Assembly (NCBI RefSeq): GCF_014837155.1 | Contig: NZ_JACYHA010000009.1 | Coordinates: 1-64,000 of the forward strand | DNA from: Litchfieldia stipae | GTDB taxonomy: Bacteria; Bacillota; Bacilli; Bacillales; Bacillaceae_L | Length of the DNA: 64,000 bases | Direction of reading: 5' to 3' | Part shown: positions 27,113-36,752 of the stretch, in pieces | Position numbering within the stretch: the first letter of the stretch is position 1 | Layout of the letters: every line of letters starts with the position of its first letter | The notes under the pieces: model-generated | Told to the model about the DNA's origin: nothing | The model's input: only the letters and a program-made list of their open reading frames with translations | The model's database searches: none | Translations under genes and position numbers: made by a program

Positions 27113-28081
27113 TTATACCCACCATGCTTGAGAAGGCTTTTGTTCAATAATGACCGATTTCAAATTAGAAACCGCTCGCTCGAATCCTTCCTCAATTGAC
27201 ATGATTGGATCTTCATGCTCAATACTTACAACATAGTCATATCCAAATGTTCTTAGTGCACTTATAATGTCTGACCACTCTTGAATGCTATGACCACAAC
27301 CTACCGAACGGAATGTCCAAGCTCTTGTCTGAACTTCTCCATATGGCTGCATATCTGTTAAGCCGTACATATTGACATTATCTTGATCAATATACGTATC
27401 CTTCGCATGGAAATGGTGAATTGCATTCGCTTTCCCAAGGATTTTGATTGCTGCAACTGGGTCAATTCCTTGCCACCAAAGATGACTTGGGTCAAGATTA
27501 GCTCCGATCGCATCACAAGTTGCCTCACGTAATTTCAGCAGTGTATATGGAGTATGGACTAAAAATCCGCCGTGAAGCTCCAGTCCGATCTTCACATTAT
27601 GATCTTGAGCTAGCTGTCCGACTTCCTTCCAATAAGGAATTAACTTTTCTTCCCACTGCCACTTTAATACATCGCCATATTCATTTGGCCATGGTGTCAC
27701 AGGCCAGTTTGGAGCTTTTGCATCTTCGTGATCGCCAGCTGTTCCTGAGAAACAGTTAACAACTGGTACATTCATTAGACTAGCTAGCTTAATCGTTTTT
27801 ACTAAAGTTTCATGTGATTCAGCAGCAAACGCTTTGTCTGGAGAAATAGGGTTCCCATGACAGCTGAATGCACTAATTTGCAGGTTGTGTGCTTCTACCT
27901 TTTCTAGATAACTTTTACGTAATTCTTCGCTCTCCAATAGCTCATCTAATTTACAGTGAGCATCACCAGGGTAACCACCTGTTCCTATTTCAACTGCACT
28001 AACTCCTGCTTTTTGTACGATATCTAACATCTCTTCAAAGTTGTTTTGAGAGAATAATACTGTAAAAACACCTAATTTCAT
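27113..28081 (-). CDS. Sugar phosphate isomerase/epimerase-like TIM barrel
   Basis: 322-residue AP-endonuclease-2-type TIM-barrel protein (IolE/xylose-isomerase-like). Metal-site candidates are Glu in GLELHGGFLV, Asp/His in NLDPSHLWWQG, His in HHFHAKD and Glu in SIEHEDP. The substrate is unknown. Last of four genes with a dehydrogenase, a ThuA protein and a second TIM barrel, a set seen in pathways for unusual sugars or inositols. Confidence 0.88.
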   Translation of the reverse strand: MKLGVFTVLFSQNNFEEMLDIVQKAGVSAVEIGTGGYPGDAHCKLDELLESEELRKSYLEKVEAHNLQISAFSCHGNPISPDKAFAAESHETLVKTIKLASLMNVPVVNCFSGTAGDHEDAKAPNWPVTPWPNEYGDVLKWQWEEKLIPYWKEVGQLAQDHNVKIGLELHGGFLVHTPYTLLKLREATCDAIGANLDPSHLWWQGIDPVAAIKILGKANAIHHFHAKDTYIDQDNVNMYGLTDMQPYGEVQTRAWTFRSVGCGHSIQEWSDIISALRTFGYDYVVSIEHEDPIMSIEEGFERAVSNLKSVIIEQKPSQAWWV

Positions 28082-28105
28082 GTCATAAACCTCCTTGTAT
28101 AATGA

Positions 28106-29131
28106 CTAGATTCTTACTATTTTTTTCGTTTCATTTGACTCAAGCGCAGCTAAAACTACTTGAAGTGACTTTAATCCTTCAGCACCTGAAACTGGAGATT
28201 CTCCATTTTCAACGATTGACTTTACAAACTTATCTATGACTTGCGTACTTGTTTGCCCACCAGAGTCATTTGTTTGAATACCACCAAGCTCATATTTAAC
28301 AACTGCACCATTTTTATATTGAAGGATCAATGAATTGACTGGATCATCAAGTAATCTAGCAATTGCATTTTCACCATAAATGATTGTTGAGTTATCTTCC
28401 TTCGCTACATATGACCAGCTTGCTGCTAATGTACCAATAATGCCACTTTCTGTTTTAAGGACACATACTGCTGTATCATCTACATCTGCATTTTCCTTTG
28501 CACTTGTTTCAACAAATGCACCTACCTCAACAAATTCTTCGCCTAAGATATAGCGTAATAAATCTGTCTTATGGACACCTAAATCACCCATCGCACCGAT
28601 AAATGCCTCTTCTTTCTTGAAGAACCAGCTATCTTTTCCATCAGCACTCCAACCTTCTGGTCCACCATGTCCAAACGCCGTACGGAAGCTATAGATCTTA
28701 CCAAGCTCACCTTGCTCGATTAATTCTCTTGCTTTCTGATGAGAAGGAACAAAGCGCTGGTTATGTGCGATCATCAGCTTTTTACCTGACGCCTCTGCTG
28801 CTTTGATCATTTCCTCTCCATCTTCCTTTGACGTTGCCATCGGCTTTTCACATAGGACATGCTTCCCTGCTTTTAGTGCTGCAATTGAGATTGGTGCGTG
28901 TAAATAGTTTGGTGTACAAACACTCACTGCATCAATTTCTGGATTTGCTAATAGTTCCTCATAGCTTGTATATGGTTTCGCTTCATACAGCTTTGCGAAC
29001 TCATTTACACGTTCCTCGACAATATCACATACAGCAACAATTTCGACTTGCTTGTTCCCTGCATATTCAGGAAGATGACGATGCTTTGCAATACTTCCGC
29101 ATCCGATAACAGCTACTTTTAATGTACTCAT
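28106..29131 (-). CDS. Gfo/Idh/MocA-family oxidoreductase
   Basis: 341-residue NAD(P)-dependent sugar or inositol dehydrogenase. Rossmann motif VAVIGCGSIAKHRH at the N terminus; the catalytic-lysine motif CEKPMATS lies near residue 94. The second of two adjacent ATGs suits GGAGAG best. The operon context suggests oxidation to a keto-sugar that the neighbouring TIM-barrel proteins isomerise. The downstream gap to the next TIM-barrel gene is 24 bases. Confidence 0.9.
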   Translation of the reverse strand: MSTLKVAVIGCGSIAKHRHLPEYAGNKQVEIVAVCDIVEERVNEFAKLYEAKPYTSYEELLANPEIDAVSVCTPNYLHAPISIAALKAGKHVLCEKPMATSKEDGEEMIKAAEASGKKLMIAHNQRFVPSHQKARELIEQGELGKIYSFRTAFGHGGPEGWSADGKDSWFFKKEEAFIGAMGDLGVHKTDLLRYILGEEFVEVGAFVETSAKENADVDDTAVCVLKTESGIIGTLAASWSYVAKEDNSTIIYGENAIARLLDDPVNSLILQYKNGAVVKYELGGIQTNDSGGQTSTQVIDKFVKSIVENGESPVSGAEGLKSLQVVLAALESNETKKIVRI

Positions 29132-29160
29132 CATTTATCTCTCCAAATCTCTTATTTTTT

Positions 29161-29265
29161 ACGTTCGTAGTATATTGTTCTATAATTGCCGCAACCTGAA
29201 CCCACTCCGCGTCCTGCGGGGTGACCACTGGAGTCTCCGTGTATTCAGCCTGCTAGAAACTTTGA
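29161..29265 (-). repeat. Palindromic mini-element, copy B (inverted, truncated)
   Basis: In antisense relative to copies A, C and D: TATATTGTT, then GCAACCTGAA..., CTCCGCGTCCTGCGGGGTGAC, and CTCCGTGTATTCAGCCTGCTAGAAA. The centre is shortened. It lies inside the sugar operon between the ThuA and dehydrogenase genes, so it would be transcribed as a hairpin. Confidence 0.75.
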
Positions 29266-29274
29266 AAAAATAAC

Positions 29275-29997
29275 TTAGTTTTTTGGTTTAATTTCTTCTA
29301 ACGGCTTTGCATTACCATAGATTGGTTTCGGTAATTGTGTTGGCTTTGCCCACTGAACCGCATTCTTAATAACCGTTTGGATATCCTTGTTGTAGTATGT
29401 TGGATACGTTTCATGACCTGGACGGAAGTAAAAGATTTTACCTTTTCCACGTTGATACGTACATCCACTTCTAAATACCTCTCCACCTTCAAACCAGCTC
29501 ATAAATACAAGTTGATCTGGTGCTGGGATATCAAAGTGCTCCCCGTACATTTCTTCCTTCTCAAGCTCAATGAATTCTCCAATTCCTTCAGCAATTGGAT
29601 GGCTTGGATCAATCACCCATAATCTTTCCTTTTCATCCGCTTCGCGCCACTTCAAATCACAAGTTGTTCCCATTAGTGTTTTGAATATCTTTGAGAAATG
29701 GCCTGAATGAAGTACGATTAGACCCATTCCATCAAGTACCCTTTGCTTCACTTTTTCAACAATCACGTCATCTACTTCATCATGCGCAATATGTCCCCAC
29801 CAAATTAATACATCCGTTTGCTCTAGAACTTCATCTGTTAATCCATGAACGTCTTCATCCAATGTCGCTGTTCTTACTTGAAAGTCACCTTCTAGGAAGC
29901 TAGCAATTGCTCCATGAATTCCTTGTGGGTAAATCTCTCTTACTACCGGATTTTTCTGCTCATGACGAAACTCATTCCATACTGTTACATTCAACAT
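29275..29997 (-). CDS. ThuA-like (glutamine-amidotransferase-fold) protein
   Basis: 240 residues, ThuA family: [14 protein letters not shown] (about 75-90), [15 protein letters not shown] and [20 protein letters not shown] near the C terminus. ThuA proteins are tied to trehalose or related disaccharide breakdown; the chemistry is not firmly known. A palindromic repeat separates it from the downstream dehydrogenase gene. Confidence 0.88.
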   Translation of the reverse strand: MLNVTVWNEFRHEQKNPVVREIYPQGIHGAIASFLEGDFQVRTATLDEDVHGLTDEVLEQTDVLIWWGHIAHDEVDDVIVEKVKQRVLDGMGLIVLHSGHFSKIFKTLMGTTCDLKWREADEKERLWVIDPSHPIAEGIGEFIELEKEEMYGEHFDIPAPDQLVFMSWFEGGEVFRSGCTYQRGKGKIFYFRPGHETYPTYYNKDIQTVIKNAVQWAKPTQLPKPIYGNAKPLEEIKPKN

Positions 29998-30019
29998 ATC
30001 TATCTCTCCCTATTTCGAT

Positions 30020-30778
30020 TTAATGGTTCAACTGTTTCTTCAAGTAGTTTATACTTATTTCAATACTCTCTAATGGAGATCGCCTGCTCATATCCTGCTC
30101 AACAATCCACCATTTCACTCCTATCTCTTCACCTAGGGTCACTACTGATTCAAGATCAACCCCACCTGTTCCAAGCTCTGCAAAGAATTGTTCCTCATCC
30201 ATCGTCATATCCTTCAAATGAACAAGTGGACTCCTATTCTCATAGCGTTTTAACCAAGCAACAGGATTCTCTCCCGCTTTGGTTAACCAGTAGATATCAA
30301 GCTCTGTCTGAACAAATCGTGGATTTGTATCATCAAAGATTACTTCAAGTGCTTTTCTACCATCTTCTAAGCGTTCAAGCTCAAAATCATGATTATGATA
30401 ACAAAGGGTTATCCCCTCTTTTTCACAAATTTCACCTGCTTCATTCAAAAAGGAGATGAGCTCCTTGTAATCTTCTTCTTTTCGCTGATCTGGCATTAAA
30501 AAAGGAACAACAATATATTTACTTCCAATAAGCTTCTGCTCTTCTATCACCTTGTTCAGATTGTTTCTCAATTCTTCTAAAGGAACATGACTAGATGCCG
30601 CCTGAAGACCATATTGATCTAATAACTCTTTCACTTCTTTTGCAGCTAAGCCACTAAAACCTGCAAATTCAACTCCAGTGTATCCAAGCTCAGCTACTTT
30701 TCTTAACGTCCCTGCAAAATCCTTCTTTGTTTCATCACGTAATGTATAAAGTTGTACAGCGATTGGAATGCTTGTCAT
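30020..30778 (-). CDS. Sugar phosphate isomerase/epimerase-like protein
   Basis: 252 residues from the ATG at 30778 (MTSIPIAVQLYTLRDE), behind GAGG. The open frame extends 31 codons upstream without a ribosome site. TIM-barrel of the same superfamily as the 27113 product but shorter: YTGVEFAGFSG, CYHNHDFELER, TELDIYWLTKAG, VHLKDM. First gene of the sugar operon, so transcription presumably starts in the gap shared with the AraC gene. Confidence 0.88.
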   Translation of the reverse strand: MTSIPIAVQLYTLRDETKKDFAGTLRKVAELGYTGVEFAGFSGLAAKEVKELLDQYGLQAASSHVPLEELRNNLNKVIEEQKLIGSKYIVVPFLMPDQRKEEDYKELISFLNEAGEICEKEGITLCYHNHDFELERLEDGRKALEVIFDDTNPRFVQTELDIYWLTKAGENPVAWLKRYENRSPLVHLKDMTMDEEQFFAELGTGGVDLESVVTLGEEIGVKWWIVEQDMSRRSPLESIEISINYLKKQLNH

Positions 30779-30801
30779 TTTACAACCTCTTTTCACAAGA
30801 T

Positions 30802-30815
30802 ATAAAACGCTTACA
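30802..30815. promoter_or_regulatory. Possible cre site (CcpA)
   Basis: ATAAAACGCTTACA. The right half AANCGNTTACA fits the cre consensus and the first three bases do not. Placed 24 bases upstream of the first sugar-operon gene, where CcpA could repress. Confidence 0.35.
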
Positions 30816-30997
30816 CTTTTGCCTTGTACATGTACTTTTTTGTCTAAATTAGAAGATATAGCATGAAACATCTTTTAATTAGTCGTGAGTTATTCTTTAC
30901 TCACTCTGACCCTATCATAAGTTATCTAGCTATAAATAAAAATAGATTATATAATTAAAACATATACTATTTGGCTATTTCTTTGAAAGGAGAGTCT

Positions 30998-31771
30998 ATG
31001 ACAACACATATTGGATTTTGTGGTTATTCTTATCATACTGCACGGTATTATTCCTCTGATAAAACAAGGATGAAGGGTTACCTTTTTCGATTACAAACGG
31101 AAGGACATTGTGAAATTATCGTAAATGGAAGAAAGCTGGAGGTAAAAAAAGGGCATATTCTACTTGTTAAGCCTGGAGATTTCTATGAATTGAGAGTAGA
31201 GGCTGACCAAAAAAGTGGTGATTATCACTTGTTTTGTGAAGGAGAATGGGTTGAACAGTGGTGGAAGCGTTCTGTAAAACCGACTCTTACGAGAATTAAT
31301 CTTGACGAAAAGCTTCTTTCATTATGGCGTCATATCATCATTGAAAAAAGAAGACCTTCCTCTGAATCTAATACAGAGCTATCCGATTACTTATTAAAAG
31401 CACTATGCATTAATCTTGAACGAGCAGTAAATGAAACAACCTCAACGGTGACTAGACCACCAGCTGTCACACAGATGATGAGATATATTGAGGAGCATGC
31501 AACAAACCCTCTAAAAGTGGAAGAAGTGGCAGATTACGCGGGGCTTAGTGTATCTAGAGCTGTCCATTTATTTAAAGATAGCCTTGGAAAAACAATTATT
31601 GAATACACTCAAGAAATTCGTCTCTCGACCGCCATTAATCAAATGAAATACACAGCAATGACTCTCGAGCATATTGCCGAAAACTGTGGATTTGGTACAT
31701 ACCCTTATTTCTACAAAGTGTTTAAGAAGAAATTTGGCATTGCTCCAGGTGCTTATCGAGATCAGGAATAA
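30998..31771 (+). CDS. AraC-family transcriptional regulator
   Basis: 257 residues from the ATG at 30998 (GGAG three to four bases upstream in AAAGGAGAGTCT). N-terminal cupin-like sensing domain (GHILLVKPGDFYELRV), C-terminal double helix-turn-helix (VEEVADYAGLSVSRAVHLFK and LEHIAENCGFGTYPYFYKVFKKKFG). Divergent from the four-gene sugar operon, which it probably activates in response to the sugar. Confidence 0.9.
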   Translation: MTTHIGFCGYSYHTARYYSSDKTRMKGYLFRLQTEGHCEIIVNGRKLEVKKGHILLVKPGDFYELRVEADQKSGDYHLFCEGEWVEQWWKRSVKPTLTRINLDEKLLSLWRHIIIEKRRPSSESNTELSDYLLKALCINLERAVNETTSTVTRPPAVTQMMRYIEEHATNPLKVEEVADYAGLSVSRAVHLFKDSLGKTIIEYTQEIRLSTAINQMKYTAMTLEHIAENCGFGTYPYFYKVFKKKFGIAPGAYRDQE

Positions 31772-31772
31772 C

Positions 31773-31814
31773 AAAAAAATGGTTTCAGAACCAGGATGTC
31801 CTGAAACCGTTTTT
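31773..31814. terminator. Bidirectional terminator, araC-type gene / pdaC-like
   Basis: GGTTTCAG (31781-31788) with CTGAAACC (31801-31808), A run to the left and GTTTTT to the right. Confidence 0.88.
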
Positions 31815-31834
31815 CACTTAGAATCCGCATAAAT

Positions 31835-33256
31835 CTACAATACTTCTGAAACAGTCACACACTGATAGCCTTCTTTTTGCAAGTACTTCAACACAAGCTC
31901 TACAGCTTCAACAGTCGATCCATGAATATCATGCATGAGGATGATTGAGCCATCCTTAACATTGTCTTGTACAATTTTCAGTACCTGGTTGGGATCATGT
32001 GATTTCCAATCTAAAGTATCTATGGTCCATAATACACTAGGGATTCCAATGACTGATTCAACAGATTTATTTGTGGCACCATATGGAGGGCGAAATACAG
32101 AAGGAATTTGTCCTGTGGCTTCTTGAATAATTCTATTCGTGTCTTTGACCTCAAGCTCAATTTGATCTGAGCTAAGCAATGTCAAATCCTTATGATTCCA
32201 TGTGTGATTTCCAAGTTCATGACCCGCTTCTGCCATCTTCTTCACAATGTTCGGATAGAAGTCCACCCTGCTTCCAAGCATGAAGAAGGTAGCTTTCGCA
32301 TCATATCGTTCCAATAAATCTACTATTTTTACCGTATTTTCAGGATGTGGGCCATCATCAAAGGTTAGGGCAACTCTTTTGCCAGTAGTTCCCTCTACCT
32401 TTGCTGGCCCTTTGTTATCTGTTTCTTTCTCCGTAACCTCTTCCTTTGGTTGGTCAATTTCAGCATTACCGACACTGCCCTTAATCTCTAATCGTTCAAC
32501 CCATTCAGTTGATAAGATCTCTCTGACTTGATCATAAGGGAGCTCAATTTCTGGCATGCCTGCTACTCCTGCAGTCACTTCATATTTATCGAATTTAAAT
32601 ACCATCGCTTTATTCGTAAGATACATATTTGAGAACGTATTGTCTTTACGATCAATCCAGCTTTTTAAGTCTTCTTCAAATAGATAATCACTGTAGGTCT
32701 CATGCTCTTTAAAAGCATTTAACAAAAGGGCGTATAATTTCTCTCTCGTTTCCTTTGTATCATTTATGATGTCGGTTTGTTTAATCGATTGGTCCTTACT
32801 AACATCTGCAAGGAAAATTCTCGTGCTTTGAAGAGAGTTGGCTCCACCAAAATAGCTTTCCTCCGAAAATACAATAGAGTATAGCTGTTCTTCTACAGGA
32901 TAGATATCAAAGGTTATGTAAAAATTTGCCGGACGCATCTTTAACCTTTGTTTGTCCTTTTTAGCTAATTCCTCACGAAAACTTTGTTGGCTACTTTCTA
33001 AATACTCATTAATTTCATGATTTAATTGTTCACCTTCAAATTTCGGATAATGGATCGCCTTATGATAGGTTTCTTCCTCCATTGTATTTGTAATAATATC
33101 CACTCCAGGATATTTGGATAGTTCTATTTGCTCATTTTCTCCCTTTGTTCCCTCAGAAAGATCTTCTGTCTCGAGGATAAAAAAATAGGAAAGTAGGGCA
33201 ACTCCGACTATTCCAAAGATGGTTAATAGTAGGTAAGGTAGTCTAGTTGTCTTCAT
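31835..33256 (-). CDS. PdaC-like polysaccharide deacetylase
   Basis: 473 residues: N-terminal membrane anchor (about 7-28), a DUF4163/DUF3298 (RsiV-like) extracellular domain over about 50-250, then a NodB deacetylase domain from about 290. Catalytic motifs: TFDDGPHPENT (Asp pair), HTWNHKDLT (metal His) and RPPYGATN. It is the same architecture as B. subtilis PdaC, which deacetylates peptidoglycan MurNAc and gives lysozyme resistance. Single gene with its own terminator. Confidence 0.9.
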   Translation of the reverse strand: MKTTRLPYLLLTIFGIVGVALLSYFFILETEDLSEGTKGENEQIELSKYPGVDIITNTMEEETYHKAIHYPKFEGEQLNHEINEYLESSQQSFREELAKKDKQRLKMRPANFYITFDIYPVEEQLYSIVFSEESYFGGANSLQSTRIFLADVSKDQSIKQTDIINDTKETREKLYALLLNAFKEHETYSDYLFEEDLKSWIDRKDNTFSNMYLTNKAMVFKFDKYEVTAGVAGMPEIELPYDQVREILSTEWVERLEIKGSVGNAEIDQPKEEVTEKETDNKGPAKVEGTTGKRVALTFDDGPHPENTVKIVDLLERYDAKATFFMLGSRVDFYPNIVKKMAEAGHELGNHTWNHKDLTLLSSDQIELEVKDTNRIIQEATGQIPSVFRPPYGATNKSVESVIGIPSVLWTIDTLDWKSHDPNQVLKIVQDNVKDGSIILMHDIHGSTVEAVELVLKYLQKEGYQCVTVSEVL

Positions 33257-33366
33257 TAAATTACTCCTTCTATGATGGTGTTACATTGAAAATGTATTAT
33301 CTCCTCATCTATCTTAACCTTTAGTGTATTCGTTCACAATATGCTCCACAAAGAAAATCAATCACA

Positions 33367-34458
33367 CTAGTTCCTGATTACTTCTCTCGGTATCCAGCCT
33401 ACTTCTCCATTGGATCGCTTAATAAGCACATATCCCGAGCATTCATTGTCTATTACCTTCACTTTTTCTCCCTCATTGACTGATAAAAAAGTGGTGCTAA
33501 GGTCATCCTTACAATATGTCATATTGTCCTTTAGCTCTAGATACTCATTTTTAATCCATTGTTGAATTCCAAGTCTTGTATTTTCACAATAGGTGAAGAA
33601 TTCTTCCTCGTCCATCATTTTCATTTCATAGTTGGGATATGTCACTGCCCCAGTTCTTCTCGTACTGTCCACATGTGTCTTAGCTATGTCGATTTCATCT
33701 GATAATTCGTCAACGTATGATGTTGAGTATTTGTCATTTTCAATAATTAATGCATTTAATTGTCCATCTGTTTTAATTTGATTACCACCATCTATAGCGA
33801 TGATTTTTTTATTCAAATCAATCAATGGGTTATTGGAACAGTCTTGATTTGACCGATAATTGATTGCTGGCCAATGACCCACAATGACGTTCTTATGTGC
33901 ATGATGTTCTTTCTCATAGAACGATGGTGTAGACAATGCAAATTCCTCAGACGTATGATGCCAGTTATCCAGATCATCAATCCCTGCATGTATAATGATA
34001 AATTCTTCTGTTTCATATGCAACTGGTAGCGACTCAAGCCATTCTAGTTCATCTTTGAAATGCTGCTGATAAAAATCCGTCATTGCTTCTATGTTATGAA
34101 AATCATCTATCGATCTATTATGCTGCTGAAGCATCTCATTTAATATTGAATTATTTTGTTTTTTCATATAAGAAATGATTCCATCAACACCTTTGAATAC
34201 GTAACGATATAATATATCGCAATTTCCTTTCGTTACATAGACATGGTCTGATTTCTGTGTCAGCTGTCGAACGTATTGAACTACATTCAAGCTGCTTGGC
34301 CCTTTCTCACAAAGGTCTCCATTAATAAATAAGTAGTCTTCTTCTGTATAATTTAATTGATCTAGTAGCTTTTTAAATAGCTTTATATTCCCGTGGATAT
34401 CTGAAATCACAATGATTCGTTTGTTTTTATCAAGCTGTAGCTTCTTTACTTCTATCAT
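33367..34458 (-). CDS. Metallophosphoesterase with C-terminal SH3-like domain
   Basis: 363 residues. Calcineurin-type motifs: VISDIHGN (about 18), NGDLCEKGP (about 48), KGNCD (about 78), VGHWPAI and IDGGNQ. The last 60 residues read as an SH3b domain (KVKVIDNECSGYVLIKR...VGWIP). The substrate is unknown; protein phosphatase or dinucleotide hydrolase activity are both known for this superfamily. The SH3 tail is unusual for a protein with no signal peptide. Confidence 0.8.
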   Translation of the reverse strand: MIEVKKLQLDKNKRIIVISDIHGNIKLFKKLLDQLNYTEEDYLFINGDLCEKGPSSLNVVQYVRQLTQKSDHVYVTKGNCDILYRYVFKGVDGIISYMKKQNNSILNEMLQQHNRSIDDFHNIEAMTDFYQQHFKDELEWLESLPVAYETEEFIIIHAGIDDLDNWHHTSEEFALSTPSFYEKEHHAHKNVIVGHWPAINYRSNQDCSNNPLIDLNKKIIAIDGGNQIKTDGQLNALIIENDKYSTSYVDELSDEIDIAKTHVDSTRRTGAVTYPNYEMKMMDEEEFFTYCENTRLGIQQWIKNEYLELKDNMTYCKDDLSTTFLSVNEGEKVKVIDNECSGYVLIKRSNGEVGWIPREVIRN

Positions 34459-34495
34459 ATTTATACTCCTTTTTTACTAATAGACTCCATTGGAC

Positions 34496-34990
34496 TTATA
34501 GCAGTTTATAAAGATAATATTCATTCACTGGTTTGCCATCGATGATTAAGGAGTGAATTTTTTCTCCCTCTAGAATGAAGCCCATTTTTCTATATAGGTT
34601 GAAGGCTTTTGTGTTATCTTTGATTACGGTTAGCTCTAATCTTGATATCCCAAGTTGATTTGCCCATTCGAACATTTGCTCAAAGAGTTTTGTCGCGATT
34701 CCTTGACCTTGATAATCCTCTTGAACACCTAATACTAGATAGGCAGAGTGTTGATTTCGTTTGAGGTTACCACCTAATGCAGCGATAAAACCTGCGAGTT
34801 TATTCTCTACCTCAGCAACAAAGATGACCGATCTCTTTTCACCCGAGATTCGTTCAATTGATTTTCTTTGTTGTTCAACAGTCGTCTCACGTTCCCCCGG
34901 TTCAAACAACATAAAACCAGATTCATCTATTTTCTTACTTAAAGCTAAGAAATCTTCTGCATCTCCTACTTCAATTGGTCTGATGATCAT
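34496..34990 (-). CDS. GNAT N-acetyltransferase
   Basis: 164 residues from the ATG at 34990 (MIIRPIEVGD) behind GAGGTGG. Acetyl-CoA-binding motif VQEDYQGQGIATKLFEQ (about 92-108) and the closing LYRKMGFILEGE. The substrate is unknown. Confidence 0.85.
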   Translation of the reverse strand: MIIRPIEVGDAEDFLALSKKIDESGFMLFEPGERETTVEQQRKSIERISGEKRSVIFVAEVENKLAGFIAALGGNLKRNQHSAYLVLGVQEDYQGQGIATKLFEQMFEWANQLGISRLELTVIKDNTKAFNLYRKMGFILEGEKIHSLIIDGKPVNEYYLYKLL

Positions 34991-35061
34991 GTTAGTCCAC
35001 CTCTTTTTTATCATATTTTACCATATATTCATATTTCATCTTTTTTAACATCATCATAAAC

Positions 35062-35943
35062 CTAGGTCTTTTCTGCTATTAGTTTCGAATGAGATGACCT
35101 GATTAAAATACCGATTCCTACCAATAAAAGAAACATCCCTACCCATGACGTCAAGCTCAAGTATTCTCCTACAATAAAGACCCCTAATAACGCTGCTGTT
35201 AATGGCTCTGCCAATGAAAGGGTAACAGCAGTTGAAGAAGGTACATGGACTAGAGCTTTATTAAATAAGAAATAGGCAATTCCAGTAGTCACAATTCCAA
35301 GCTGTAGACTCACACTCACACCACGTAGGCTCGTTACCCAAGACATATCATAAACAAATAGAAAAGGAGATAAGCAGATTGCACTAATCGTAAAGACTAC
35401 CGCCACGACCGATAATGAAGAATGCTTTTCAACCAACTCTCTACTTACAAGAGTATAGCTTGCAAATGATAACCCAGCCCCTAAAGCCATAATGATTCCT
35501 ATAGGGTCTACAGATACTGATTCTTTATTCAGAAATAACATCAGACAGCCTGTGATAGCTAGAATTGTCGAGTACCACCAAATGATAGTCGGTCGCTTCT
35601 TCAAAACAATCCATTCAATAAAGCCTGATAACATAGGAGCACTCCCGATAGCGACAACTGTCCCAATAGCTACCCCCGTTATAGAAACGGCCGAAAAGAA
35701 TAACGGCTGGTATAGTGCCATGCTTAAAGCTGCCAGAATCGTTGGTTTGATGGCCCAGTTTCTACTATTAAACTCCCCTGATATGAGAAGTAGACATAAT
35801 AAGAACAGACCGCCTACCGCTAATCGCGTCGCACCAATTGCAATCGGATGCGCTGTTTCCGGTGCAAATATCTGAGTTGTGCCTGTTGACCCCCACAGTA
35901 TTGCTGCAAATAAAATAAAGAATGGGGCGAATTTTCTTTCCAT
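35062..35943 (-). CDS. EamA/DMT-family transporter
   Basis: 293 residues, ten hydrophobic helices in two EamA repeats (about 10-140 and 155-285). The start ATG at 35943 lies six bases after GAGGTG. These carriers often export amino acids or metabolites. It lies beside the AraC/PLP-lyase/RidA group in the same orientation and may serve that pathway, but this is only a neighbour argument. Confidence 0.85.
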   Translation of the reverse strand: MERKFAPFFILFAAILWGSTGTTQIFAPETAHPIAIGATRLAVGGLFLLCLLLISGEFNSRNWAIKPTILAALSMALYQPLFFSAVSITGVAIGTVVAIGSAPMLSGFIEWIVLKKRPTIIWWYSTILAITGCLMLFLNKESVSVDPIGIIMALGAGLSFASYTLVSRELVEKHSSLSVVAVVFTISAICLSPFLFVYDMSWVTSLRGVSVSLQLGIVTTGIAYFLFNKALVHVPSSTAVTLSLAEPLTAALLGVFIVGEYLSLTSWVGMFLLLVGIGILIRSSHSKLIAEKT

Positions 35944-36025
35944 GCTGCTCACCTCGGGTAAAAAAGAATTAAACTTATCATAGAAAATGCCTTAAAAAAA
36001 TTCTTTACCAAGTTTAATTTCTCTT

Positions 36026-36727
36026 TTATCCATTATTAAGGATTCTATATTTTTGTGGCGATACACCTTCACACTTTACAAACCATCTTGTAAATGATGA
36101 AGAATTCTCAAAGCCCACTTCCTCACTAATCTTTGATATTGTCCATGATGTTGAAATTAAGAGATTCTTAACCTCCTTCAAACGAAGTTCAGATATATAA
36201 GCTTTTAGACTTTTTCCCGTTTTTTTCTTAAACCATGCTGAGTAATATACTGGATGATAATGCTCTATTTTCGCTAGGTCTTCTAAGAGAATGATCTCCT
36301 TATAATGTTTATGTACATATTCGATCGAAGGAGGTTCCGATCGTTTTAGCTTATTTGTTACATACTTAGTTAAATCTACTAAGGCGGTAGGATCCTCTTG
36401 ATTCATCGTCTCTTCTAATAGTAAATAACGAATGGCTGCCCATTTCTTGTCTAATCGCATATACATACAGCTTGTATTTGCCGGTAGATATTTCAAAGGA
36501 ATGTCTACTATTAAAAATTCATTTCTATCTTTGGATCGATAATTATGCTCGTACGTTGGAGGAAGATAAAAACAATAATCTGGAGTCAGATTTAACTCCT
36601 GCCAATTTGTTTGAATGTCTAAGGATCCTTGTAACGGGAAAAGAAATTGACCAAATTCATGTTGATGCGTTGTAAACTCTCTTGAATAGGACCGTTTCTC
36701 ACAAGCTACTTGTTTGAGACTATCCAC
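36026..36727 (-). CDS. AraC-family transcriptional regulator
   Basis: 233 residues from the GTG at 36727, six bases after GGAGG. N-terminal cupin sensing domain (HQHEFGQFLFPLQGSLDI) and C-terminal AraC helix-turn-helix pair ending FENSSSFTRWFVKCEGVSPQKYR. It lies 25 bases after the PLP-lyase gene in the same operon, so it probably senses the substrate of that enzyme. Confidence 0.88.
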   Translation of the reverse strand: MDSLKQVACEKRSYSREFTTHQHEFGQFLFPLQGSLDIQTNWQELNLTPDYCFYLPPTYEHNYRSKDRNEFLIVDIPLKYLPANTSCMYMRLDKKWAAIRYLLLEETMNQEDPTALVDLTKYVTNKLKRSEPPSIEYVHKHYKEIILLEDLAKIEHYHPVYYSAWFKKKTGKSLKAYISELRLKEVKNLLISTSWTISKISEEVGFENSSSFTRWFVKCEGVSPQKYRILNNG

Positions 36728-36752
36728 TTTACTCCTCCCCTCATCCTTCCAT

